Of a DNA stretch of 64,000 nucleotides, positions 1 through 12,060 are shown one piece after another (the stretch's first letter is position 1; every line of letters begins with the position of its first letter). Source of the DNA: Struthidea cinerea (lineage: Eukaryota > Chordata > Aves > Passeriformes > Corcoracidae). Where the stretch lies: NCBI GenBank assembly GCA_013397865.1, contig VZTI01004092.1, forward strand, positions 780,149 to 844,148, written 5' to 3'. The notes under the pieces are model-generated. The model saw nothing but the letters and a program-made list of their open reading frames with translations, was not told the origin of the DNA and made no database searches. Position numbers and translations under genes: made by a program.

Positions 1-1662
1 CGATGCAGCTGGTTAAATAATACTTCTGTAGCACACAGAAAATGGCAAGTGACCTCAGCATAGTGTTCTACATACTGTTTTGCCTTCATCCTGTGCCAGC
101 AAAAGATGCTACCTGTAATAGCAGTTGGAAGAACTGTATGGCTCGTTTAAATTCTACTGGGCTGTTCTGAGTTGTAGCCTGTATGTTTTTCACTGTTAAA
201 TTGAAGAAATAATATCCCGTCATTACAACACAACCAGGAACTGCAAAGGATCCCTGAAACACAAAATGAGATGCCCTAAATTTTTCCCCTTACCTTATTT
301 ATTCCCATATTTAAGCAAGTGTTTATTTTCACATTTTTGTTCCCTTTTGTTAAATTTGTTTGTAGTCTTGGATTTCAGTCAGAATTGTTACTGACACATT
401 TTTCTGTATAAATTAACCAAGGCTTTTGGAACATTTTAAGTTACTTCAAGATCAAACGCTGAGATGTGGTATTTGGCATTTTTCAAGTCTCATCTTTCCC
501 CAAATCCCAAATAATACAGCCTTTACAACAGCTGTCCTTGAAGAGCTTGATTTGAAGAATGTTGGTTCAGAAGCCAAAGAAAACTACCTTTGCACTACTT
601 AATCTGTTACAGACCAACAACAGTTTCTTGTACAAATTCAATACCCTACACGGTTGATAGTAAAATTTATGCCATGAATAAGGACTTCAAATTTCATTTA
701 CATACCTCCATACTCCAGGAGTAGTAAAGGATATAGCAGTTAGCCTATCCTATAAAAATACTTTTATCCAGCCCATATCCTGCCTTTTTAGAGTGAAATT
801 TTGCCATGGGAAAAGTACAACATATGTTGTAAAAGCCAAATTGCTACTTTGGACAGAAGGACATTTCCTTTGCCTCTTTTCTATTGACTGAAAATCATCA
901 AAATTAAAACCAGATTGCAAAGATCTGTATTTATGGTTCCTTGTTACTTACCTTGCTGTTATCAGTGAAATTGACAGCAGATGCCTATGAAAGATACTGG
1001 AGACATTTGGAAAAAAAAAAGAAAGCAATAATGAACCTATGGGACCTCATGTTATAGTGGGGACTCCAGCATTTTGTCTTGGTCAGTTCTGCTGTTGAAC
1101 AATGTTGGAGAGAACTGTCAAAAATATACCTGTTTGGTCATTATTGTTTTTAGATTGCACCTTATACAGGAGAATTTTATGGCAGGAAGAAGAGGCAGCT
1201 GCTTTTTCTGTTTCTCTTTGGAAGGGGTGACTTCAATGTCAAAATTAAGAAAGATGAGCTTTTAGCTTTGACAAGTCTTCAGGTCTTGAGGACTTTACTC
1301 CATGCCTGGGGCTTTTCTCCTTTCTCTTTAGTCTGTTTAGACAAGTTGGGATCGTCTGCAGGAAAATTGAGTGTCTTGCTCATGGAGAGAAAATAAGCCC
1401 CTAGATGATGTCATAAAGGAAGACATTAGGTTTCATTTCAGATAGTCAAACTCTGTATTTTCAAAATGTTCGTTAGAATTCTGGAAGAAGGGTACTTGTT
1501 AATGATGTGATGTAAATCTGGAGTTTTCTTGTAAGATGGCTTATTTTCTTTTTCCAAGAACTGTTATATATTGGAGACCATTTGCTCTACAGAAAGTTGC
1601 CTCTAATTGAAATGGTGTAATCTAATCTAAAGGTCCTTTTTTCTCTTACTTCTTTTTCTTGG

Positions 1663-1678
1663 TTTTTTTTTTTTTTTT
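1663..1678. repeat. Poly-T run (16)
   Basis: Sixteen Ts preceded by pyrimidine-rich sequence and followed by ag. It resembles an acceptor tract, but no recognisable exon follows. Confidence 0.85.
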
Positions 1679-3613
1679 AGTTAGATGTCTATAAAACATG
1701 CAGCTCTGTGTTTGTGAGTGATTGTGTGTCTGTGTGTCATTACCTGATTTATATCTGCTTGTTTTGTCCTTTATTCTTGAACTGCTTTATCTCTGGACTC
1801 TGTTTTCACAAACTCTAACTCTTTCTCTTTCGCATCTCCTTCCTGGATTTGCTGCTTCCTTCAGCCTCACCTCAAGGTCAGTATTCACTTTTAAAAGGGT
1901 GTTTATAAAACTGTCTATTCAGCTAAAATTGAGATTTTACAGAAGTTTGCACATCAAATTACATGATTGCAAAATAAAAGATCAGAGATTTGGTTACGTC
2001 TGTGTAGGAGGATGGGTTGAATAGGGTGCATGTTTAGAAGGGAAGAATTTATATCAAACCATTGTAAATCAATGCTGCTGTGCACTGGGAAGAAGGGGAA
2101 GGACTAACCAATGAAGTTTTTAAAGGGAAAAAACTACAGGAACAGGAAGCTGAAGAAAGACAGTTTAAATATTAGTAGTTTTATCTGTTACTTTAAGAAG
2201 AGATTGGCCATTATCCATGTTCCCTAATACATACACATGCTGTGGAGTGTAAAGCAGTTCCTTTGAAATACTAGTCATACAGACTTTAACTGCTGGATCT
2301 TTATCATTGCATCTGTGCCTGAAACCTTGCAGTGATGTTGCAGAACTAGTTTTGGTGCAGTTTGAATGTGCTGTGCTGTCAGAAAGAACTGAGGACTGAG
2401 GGTTAAAGATAAGTGAATTAGGAGGAGGATGAATTTGTTGAAAACACAAAGTGATAAACCACTGAAGAAAGCCTACCAAGAGACAATATGTTTTGAGTCT
2501 TTCAGCCATCGCTCATTTTTCTGTTTTCATATTTTAAAAGCACTTGCATACCATAGATTTTGGGATTTCAGTAGAGTAGCTCAGAGTAAACATCTATGGC
2601 CTAAATAATACAAGTAACAGTACATTATCTAATGACTCTCATTTGCCTTTGAAAGCTCTGAAACCGTGTTGGATTTTAGTCTTTGCTGATAAAGTCTGTT
2701 TGGTAGAAAGTATCTGTGACTCCTGGAGAAGGAATGATCATAATTGTTTCAGGCAGTCTTTGCCCAGAAAGCCACTACTTAATGACTAAAATTCTGAGTT
2801 ATCAACCAACATCCGACTTTGCTGTTCATGATTAGGACTGAAAAATGTGGTGGTGACTGGAATCCCCCAGTGCTGTGATGCTGCTGATGCCTTTAAATTG
2901 TGTCAGCATCGTGACCTTGGTTTGGCACAGGCATTGCACTTGTGGCCCTGGGTGCGTGTTTTTCTTCCTCCCACAAACTGGAAAAAGATTGGAAGTTAAT
3001 CATGTTGTTGTCATCCATCAATACCTTCCGTATTCCGTGTGTCATACTGGCACACTTGTAATTACTGCGGAGAGGAGGTCTGGCCTTGAATGACCCCCTT
3101 CAGGTCCCAAAAAACACAACTGCCAGGAAGCTTTTTCTGCCTGAGAGCATTCTCCTCTGAAATAACCACACTGTCTTTTGCTGCACGAGCACGACTCTGT
3201 GGGGCAGTCTGTATTTGCCTGCTACCACCGTGAGTGGAACTTGGTGTGCTTTGGCTGATAAAGTCCTAGGTGTTATGGAATCCAGCTGTCAAAGCTGTTT
3301 CAACTTTGATCCATATGGCTTTAGGGTTTTATCAATACCTGTGCCTATGCTGGAATTAATGATAAGAGGGGAAACAATTTAGGGTGCTGTTTGGTTGTGG
3401 TCTTTCTAAGGCCTGTGATTTCTCTTTTCACAAGCAATGTAACCATAACTTTTATTTCTCACATTTAGAGCATATTTTAAAATTTGGCTAGAGAAGATAT
3501 GGCTGTGATTTGAGGTAACCAAGTCTTAGGATTAGGAACTTGGAAGAGTTTTCTCCTAAGATGTTAAAGAGATTGTCCGTTCTGTCCTCATAGTTTCTTA
3601 GTCGGTTTATTGA

Positions 3614-3709
3614 TTTTTTTTTTTTTTTTTTTTTTTTNNNNNNNNNNNNNNNNNNNNNNNNNNNNNNNNNNNNNNNNNNNNNNNNNNNNNNNNNNNNNNN
3701 NNNNNNNNN
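3614..3709. repeat. Poly-T tract running into an N gap (72 N)
   Basis: A 24-base T run (3614-3637) ends in 72 Ns (3638-3709). The right side resumes with gtattactttttttcc. The length of the homopolymer and any sequence within the gap are unknown. It is probably an assembly break at a homopolymer. Confidence 0.95.
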
Positions 3710-6149
3710 GTATTACTTTTTTTCCATTTTTAAAATTATTATGGTTAGTTGCTGAGGTTTTCATTTATTTGTTAAAATAAATCAAGAGTGTAAGGAAATA
3801 GGTGGAATGACTGCTCTTGGAACTACAAAATCTCTGCTGGCCAGAAATGAAATAAAAAGATTCTCCTCAGGGCATACAGGAAAATTACAGTGGTTGAAGT
3901 ACACTAGTTTCTTTCCTAAGCACTTCAGAGTTTGCCTAATTACCATTGACTGCAAAATATGAAGAAATAGCTGTTCTGTGAAGTTACATTCTACCTTGGA
4001 AGCTACTATGGGAGGCATAACTTTATTTTTCTCTGAATGATGTAAACCAATTTTTTCAAACATCAAAACAAATGTGTCTCCTGGAAAAGAACTGCATATG
4101 TAAAAAATATGTTAGGTATGTGTGTCTTCTAACAGGAAGAAATACTCTGAATTATTTCTGTTCTCATCAAGAACAGCTTTGCTTCCAGTAATCAGTGCAA
4201 TACCTCTGAATTCTCTGATCTGTCTGTTAAGTTTTCATAGTCTCTCTCCTGTTGACAAGCTCAGTGAATCAGAATGGAATCGTGTAATCTGCATCACTGT
4301 TGCTGTTGTGACATGTACTTACTGCTCAGAAGTCTTAAGGATCTAGAGTGGATGTCATGCTGATTCACAGTAAATAAAATTGTCTTGGAAAGCATGGGGA
4401 TTAAAGCAGTTTTCCATAAGAAGTTTTTTTGCTGTGCGTCTCTGCTGATGACAGCTTCACATAAAGAACTCCCCAATGCTGGCTGAGTTCAAGAGTAACA
4501 AGCCAAATAACACTACACTGATGTCATTACCTGCAGCAGTGAAAAAAAATTAGAAAAAATACCATAAAATCGTATGCTCCAGTTCTAAGCTGTTCTTCTG
4601 AATGTGTGTCACGAAAGTTGAGATAGACAAAGATAAAAAGACTGACATCAGGTGCTCTAGTCAGCAGCTGCATGTTTTTCAATGTAAGAATGAGCTATAT
4701 TGATAAAGTAAAAGTAAGATTTTCAGCCTCAAACTAGGTAACCAGCTGCTTAACTGGACAGGAGCTATCTCACAGGAGGCTTGTCTTCTAGTGTTCTGCT
4801 TTATACTGTCAGATTTTCTGTTAGTTTAGATCACATAATTAATTGTACTGTCTGTCATATTTTAAAGCAAGTAATCCAGTTCTTAAAAGAAAGTTTTCCG
4901 GATTTTTTGCTATACCAAAGAGAATTTGATGCTCTAGGAAGTAATAATGAAATACTGTAAACCTTATTTCCACAAGCAAAGTGGCTTGGTGATTAGATGA
5001 GTGCAGGCTGGTGGCATGAATCCAGATAAAAGTCTGCTAAGAGTGTCCATGTAAAATTAAATGTCAGTGTAGCAACTCAAGTGTAGCCTTATAAAATCAA
5101 AGTAAAAACAAAATACTAAATCTGAGGGGATTATTTTAGTCCTTTTTCCAGAGTCCTAAATGTATATTAAGCAGAACATGTCTAACCACCAAAAAAATGT
5201 TTAAAATGTCATCCTTCTGTAAGAAAATAGCAGATAATATTGCTTAAAAGTTGAGTAAGCACAGGAAACTCAGAGTGCTATTCAATAATTGTTTTAAAAA
5301 ACCCAAAACAAAACAGCAGAGTACTTAAGTGACAGGCATGTAGTCTGTGGTACCTGTGGGCTTTTCACTGTGCTGGAAATACCTTTGCACACTGACTCAT
5401 GTGCTGCACCTCCAGGAAGCCGTAGATCTGAGGACTGACGAAGTGCCAGCGCGGTCAGGAGAAATGTCGCTGGAAATGGGGCTGGCTCTTTAGTTTCATA
5501 CCTTCAGAAGACTCCAGGTCTTCACTCTGCCACAATGCTGGTCATTAACCATGTCAGGAAGTGATAAAAATTTCAAGTGTGTTGAGTCAGCAGTGGTTTT
5601 AGCTCAGCAGAGACAGAAACATTGTCTTCAAAGAAGTTTCCATTTAAATTTCCTTGGCTGTCTCCAAAAAACAGCAATCTGTAGTAGTTGTTTTCTATTC
5701 AATATACGTTTCCTGTAATTCTGCTTAGAGCAAAAATGGCTTTGTGGAATTATTTACACTGAAAAGTACTCTTCTTTTAAGAGTTGTCTGATCCTTGTGA
5801 GTGAGGAGAATTAAGTCGTCTTGGAGATGATAGTGGGAAAAGGAAGAAATGAAGGCATCAGGCCTGGTTATGAGGGTTGGGTGGTGATGAGGACACAAAA
5901 TAGAACTGTGGTTTTCCTTAAAACAAGTCACTGGCGTAGCCTTTCAAATTTGCTTTAGGTATAGTGATCATCAGAGCTTTCCTCTGTTCAAAGTGGGATC
6001 TGTACCTTTTCTGTCAAAAGTCCTCTTTTCTTGCCTCATTTGACTGCATCTTAATTAAGCGGAATTATTCACAGCTGTACATCGTCTCAGAAGTCTCACT
6101 TTCCTGCAGTCTCACATGATCTGATTAATTTCCTACTACCAGCTGAAAT

Positions 6150-6160
6150 TAATTTAATTA
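6150..6160. promoter_or_regulatory. Second P3-like homeodomain site
   Basis: taatttaatta has the same 11-base core as the site at 12048-12058. It is flanked by further TAAT motifs (gattaatt at about 6123, ttaattaagc at about 6051). No repeat is recognised around it. Function is inferred from the motif only. Confidence 0.3.
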
Positions 6161-6856
6161 CGTGAAACAACAAGTCGTTTTTCTCTTTGTCTTATTCCTT
6201 TGTTTTCAGCACATATATTCACAAAGTATGCAGGTTTCCAGTGGGATTTTGAACTGAGGTAGCATTAGAAAGACAAGTGACATGGCACTAGGGAGGATTT
6301 TCGTGCGTCACAGTATGCTGTGAATTTTGAAGAGGTTTGAGTCAAATGCTCTGAGAGAGAAATCCTTCACAATTTTTTCAGATATAACAAAAAGGTGGGG
6401 GTTTTACCATATTATTTGAAACATTGAAAGACAACGTTATTTTTAGAAGACATTTTAAGATGCGTCTCTGTCTTCCTATATCCCAAAGTTAACAAATTAC
6501 GTATTATGTCATCGTCAGAAGATTAAATGGAATGAGCACTCAAACTTCATGCAACATTAAACATTTTGACTAACCCATATGTGTCACATCACATTTAGTC
6601 AAAGGAGTAAAATCTGAAGATTATTCTTCCTCTTTAATGGCTAGTTTCTGTGCAAAATTTTATCCCCCCAAGTGGCTGGATTTTTATTTCTCTTAAAATT
6701 CTGAAAGCCAGGCAGTGAATGTGTATATCTATGGTAAAATAGTCTTGGTGCAAATGGTCCCATGAGTGACAGTACCGCAAGCTTTGGCAGGCCTGGGCTC
6801 AGCAATAGTACAGTAGTTACAGAGAATGCAGTTGGGCAGGACTTTTTAAAAAGTTG

Positions 6857-7735
6857 CTGAAAAGGATCAGCTCAGTTGCTGCTTTTCGTGCTTTTTTTAC
6901 TCTCAAGGACTCCTTTCAGATCCCTGAACATAATGGTAAAGTGTGCAGGAGTGATGCATTACCCACAGGATTGGTAGACCGAGTTGCAGGCCATTTAAAC
7001 AAATCAGAAATATGCAGGTTGATGGAATTGGATCAGATAAACACAAGGTTGCTGAGGGAGCCAGCTGATGTCGTATCAAGGACTCTTTCTATCATCTTCA
7101 AAAGCTTTGCCTGTCAGGGAAGGTTCCCTTTGACTGGCAAGCATCATGCCCATCTTCAGGAGGGATGAGAAGGAGGATCTGGGGGCTTGCAGGCCAGTCA
7201 GTGTAACTTCATGTGCTGGGAAGTTTTTGGAGCAGATCCTCGTCAAAGTCACCTCCAAGAACCTGAAGGAAAAGAAGGCGATAGGGAACAGCCAGTATTG
7301 GATTTACAGGAACAAATCATGCCTGAGCAACCTGATTGCCTTCAGTGATGAGATGACTGGCTCAGAGGAGAATCAGCAGTGCTCAATGTCTTTTTAGTGG
7401 TGTGGATGATAACACAAATTACACCTCCAAAATTTCTAGGGAAGACAGAGTCAGACTTTTCTCACACATGTTCAGTAAAAGGTTGAGAGGCAACAGACAC
7501 AAATTGCAGCTTGTTCCAATAGAAGTCCTATTGAGATAATTGACAGAAAAATAGTGATTAGTTGGGTATTGATACATTGCCCAGGGAGGCTGAGGAGCCC
7601 TCAACACTGGAGATAATCAAAACTCATCTGAACAAAGCTAGGAGCAACCTGCTCTACCTTGGCCTTGTTTTGAGCAAGGTATTGAACTGGGTGATCCTCA
7701 GACATCCCTCCAAACAGAATGACTCCATTATTCTG
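6857..7735 (+). mobile_element. Degraded CR1 LINE: reverse-transcriptase fragment plus 3' UTR
   Basis: A non-LTR retrotransposon relic. In two frames separated by frameshifts it keeps pieces of CR1 ORF2: around 6880-7145 (DSFQIPEHNGKV, HLNKSEI, LLREPADVVSRTLSIIF) and around 7146-7390 (PIFRRDEKEDLG, RPVSVTSCAGKFLEQIL, KSCLSNLIAFSDEMTG). These match the CR1 finger-domain blocks that I know as ELADV..LSIIF, PIFKKGKKEDPGNYRPVSLTS and KSCLTNLIAFYDEMT. The motif A block (LDFSKAFD) and everything through the catalytic FADD region are absent. Sequence jumps near 7400-7440 to a CR1 3' tail, with gaggcaacagacacaaattgc at about 7480, then cccagggaggctgaggag and gcaacctgctctacctt. Frameshifts, stops and the deletion make it a dead pseudocopy. 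The 5' limit is approximate. Confidence 0.88.
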
Positions 7736-10700
7736 ACTTTCTATGGTAAGTTAGTATGTATTTTTGGACAAGATCTACAATTTTTGTGTGGTTTTGGTAA
7801 GAATTTCTGTGTAATAGTGACCTGATAAAACAGGGTAGACAAAAATGGGCTTGTTATTTCATAGCACTGTACAGCTGTAAGAAAAGAAAGAAGAAAAATT
7901 GGGAGGGGTGAGGGGGAGCAGGTTCCATTGCACTTCTACTTCTTGCAAATTTCTATATGTGTTCTCAGTTTTTAAACGATTTTGGAAAGAATTTCTGCTT
8001 TCTGGAGTACAGTATCACTGTGATATAGGTCAGAGTGGTATTGTTAGGTTTGTCTAGTAGTTTACTCGAGACATTTTTCTTTCATGATTTCTAATACTGC
8101 TCTCCCCTTCTTCCCCATCCCTAAACACAGATACTCTCAAACTTTACTGCTGTTAATAGAATCAGAGAAGATAAAATTGGAAATTCTGTTTCACAAATTT
8201 TTTGTATGTTCTCTGGAAGCTTTTCTTGCTGGTGAGAGCTTAGACTGGGACAGTGACCTTTAATCTGACGGGGAGGGGATTCACTGTTTCGCCTCTGTAG
8301 TTACCAGGTTTGCTCTTATGTCTTATGTCACGGGGGCTGAAAGAACCATTTGCAGTTCTCACATCCCTTTTTGTCACATCCTTTATCTTGCTCAGGCTCT
8401 GGGCAAATAAAATAGAGCATAGTTGACCCTGCATTTTCTTCTCAGCTCACTTGTTGAGGCAGCATTTTTCTGCTGTGAGGTTTTCAGCTGGCCGGGAAGT
8501 TACTCGTGGTGTGTTGAGTCTGCGCCGGTGCCTGAACTGGAACCTTTTGTTCTTGTGTTACTTGTGAAGTTCAAGTTCCATTTCTGACCTGCACACAAGG
8601 TGTGCCTCAGATGAGGGCATTCGATCGTGATTCAGATGTGCCTTTCACTACTTTACTGATCAATTGAGAGCATTACTTCACTGGCCACCTAGCGAATGTT
8701 TTCTGTCCTCATTCCTGTGAAACCAGCTTCCCTAACAGGCCTATGCATCATCTCTGCAAATAATTCCTCATCTTTTGCATGAAAAATATCTTAGATAAGC
8801 ACAGATATTTATTACAGTCATACAGTTTATAGATTCAGTGAACAGTTCTATTGCTATCAGTCGATTAATTTGAAATCATTCTTTATCACTTTACTGTAAA
8901 ATGAAAACAAAATTTCTTATCCATGAAATCCCAAGTAAGCCATTAAAGATATTGCAAGATAAAAAACATGCTTAACATTCTTAGGCTACAATTAAATTAG
9001 AAAGCTCTTTTTCCCCCTTTTCCCTTTCTCTTCTATGGCTCTCTTCCATTTCATTGTTCTTGCAGGGTGGTGTTTTCAAGTATTCCCTTCTTCTGCATAA
9101 CATGTTCATCGTCTGTGAACAATAGAGGGCCCTTTCACACTGGAATGTGTCAACTTTTCTAGATAGTCTTCTTGAAGTACCCCAGGCAATTCAGGCAGAT
9201 TTAATCAAGCTCTCAGTAACTTGCTTAATTTCCTGCTTATCCAGCAGACAGGCCATTCTTCTTAATTAAAAGAAATGGGGTGTGTTCACTTCCGCAGAGA
9301 ACAAAATGTTTCCAGTTGTCACTTCTGTTCGTGGCTGAGTAATTAACTCCCATCTCCAAGAGGTAAAGTGCCTCCTATCCCTTTGGTGACCTGCACACTC
9401 GGTTCAATGTGAAGTGCTTTTACAGGGAACATTCCTATGTATCTATTTACAATATTGAACAGATTTGACAGGAATTGGAATCAAGCCTGTTGGTAGTTTT
9501 GGGGTGGCAGTGGGGTTGGAATTACTCAGTTCCAGCATCCTTCCTTCAAGCATTGTGGGATGAACTTTACCATTACAAGTAACTTAATTCTTTTTATACA
9601 AAACCAAAAGTGAGCAAGAATTACAAACCTGAGTTGCAAAATGCTCCCTGTACATGCACAAGAGCTTTGTTTCATCCTAGAAATTACAGCTGCCAGCAAA
9701 TGGCAGCTGCCAAGCTGGACTGCTCAGGGCCAGCCTTGACAACGAAAGCAAAAGGTGCCAACCCAACAAAAAAGTGAGGCTCCTTCCCTACTAGTTCCTC
9801 CTCTCCTGTATTGCTCAGCCCTAGGTTTTTTTGTGTCCTGAGTGGTTCCTGCCGTGTTTAAAGAGGTCCCACATGCTTGGAACTAAAAGAGAGGTGACCT
9901 AATGCAACTTTACCCTACCAGTATCTGTAAGGATAAGGACTCTTACCTTACTTCAGTGGGTATGCTGTACCTTTGAACATGCATTCTTTTGGGACCACCA
10001 ATATTGTGTTCATCCTTGGATCTTTCCCTAAGCTTGCCTTACTCTGGAATAGTTTGCATTATATTTTCACTTTAGTTGCTTTAGTCTGCAGTGTTTTAAA
10101 ACAAGTGTGTTCTGAGTTTCCTGATGGTAGGATTCTTGGTTTTGCAGGATGCCCCTGAATTCTCAGGTAATTGTACCAAATTTATTGATGTTCTTAACTT
10201 AAAACCAGCTACTAGATAGATACACACATTCGCTTTTCAGTGTGTAATTTTTCACTTTCCTAAATCAATCAGCAGAATATGTTAGCAATTTCACTTAGTA
10301 ATAAACAGCTTAGAAGTAGGTTTTTTAATTACTAACCCCTAGCAATATATGTAAAATACATAAGAATGAACACATTTTCACTCTTTAGGATGTCAGCATA
10401 TTTTAAAGGATTGATACCTCAAATCAGTGTGAATTGTCTTTTCTTTTAGCACTTGCTCCTCTTGCTCATTATTTTTTTCTTTTTATCATTTACTTTAAGG
10501 CTGTCCTGTGTGGAAGAAAAATGGGAGAAAGCATTAAATGAAGTTGATAGTAAAAACTTTATTAGGATACTGCAAAATGACACTTTATACTGCAAAAGTG
10601 GCCGCTGAGTTGGAATGTGAAAATAATGGATTTTCCTGTTGTATTTGGAGTAGAACACTTATATAGAACTGCAACATTTAATGTCATTTCTTCTTAAAGG

Positions 10701-12045
10701 AAATACTTCACGATCATATGTCCCAGTCAAAGGGACTGTTCCCCACAGCATAAGCAATCGGGAGAGCTTTTGTAGGCACCATGCAGTGTCATTATACAAA
10801 GGTTATCAGAGAAATGCAAATAGCTGTGGGTTTTCTCTCCTTAGTTCATGACATGCCTGCTTCCCTTACTTGTATGTCCTGCTTTCAGCACAGATTTCCC
10901 ATTTTAATGTGGAATATGCAGATGTGTGCTCAGACAGTGGGGGCATGGCGCGCGGTTTCTGACAGTTTGTTTCCCTTGACTGCTTATTTCAGTGTTCTTT
11001 CTTAGTATGCTTGGATCACATGAACAAATGACAGCTGAAATACAGCTGAAGGAGTCTGCTTTCTATTTTTAAGGGCTTCAAACTTTAGACATTATTGTAA
11101 CTTGGGCAAAAACCTTATACTGTGAACGGAAGCCAAACATTTGGAAGAATATTCTAAAGTTAAATAGAAGGGGTAAACACATGCTATTCCAGTTTCGGGA
11201 GCAGGTATGAATTCCTAGTTCTTTTTCATTATGGGTGTAATCTTTCCCATGTCCATTTTTATCTCTTCATCATTTTTTTTAATAGATATAAATACATCTT
11301 ACTAGTTAGCCAATATCTGTGAAGAAATTCTAATTTTGAGCCATAGTGAATTTGATTTAAAGCTACATGTCTTTTAAATTTTTTAATTAGTTCAAAGGGT
11401 CCGTACACTGTTAATTTCTTCCTTACACCAGTCTGTACAAGCTGAAAGCAATCAATAAGAAGAAACCCAACACCACCTTCAAAGGGATTTCATTTGATTT
11501 CTTGAAAATTCTGGAGAGGAAGGAGTATGTTGTGTGTTTTCTGCTGCATCTTGGAATAGTTGTTTCTTGAATTAGAGGTAAAGAAATTTTATTTCTAAGT
11601 AGAAAGGGACTGGAAAGCTCCTCTTGTCTTTCTGTATCCTGTTTTGACCATAGCCTCATTGATATGACTTAGATTTTCAACACTGTTTGTGTCTCTCAAC
11701 CTCCAATGTATGCCTTCATATAAAAAGATAGATGATTTATAGAAAATATATTGTATTTGTGTTAGTAATATTCTCCTTGACAGCAAAGCCTGTTGTTTGC
11801 TGATATTTCCTAATGATTAGGAGCGTTCCTCAATTACTTGGAAAATCAGTTCACTGAAGGGAGGCAGAAAAAGTCTCAGCGTCATCCTGCATCAAGGCAG
11901 TGGCCCTGATAGGGAGATCAGCTCAATTAAAAATCTTAATTTTGCCTGATTCGTCTCAAGGTCACCAAATAAAAAGTAGTTCAATGGAGTAGTGTAATTG
12001 CCTAGATAAAGAATTTATCTTTCTGAGTACACATTCCAAACTAGA

Positions 12046-12060
12046 GCTAATTTAATTAGC
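12046..12060. promoter_or_regulatory. Palindromic paired-type homeodomain site (P3-like)
   Basis: gctaatttaattagc contains TAAT, three bases, then ATTA: the P3 dimer-site pattern for paired-class homeodomains. It lies in a block (about 11860-12120) with several other TAAT cores and no recognised repeat, which could be a conserved noncoding element. Such motifs also occur by chance in AT-rich DNA. Confidence 0.35.
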
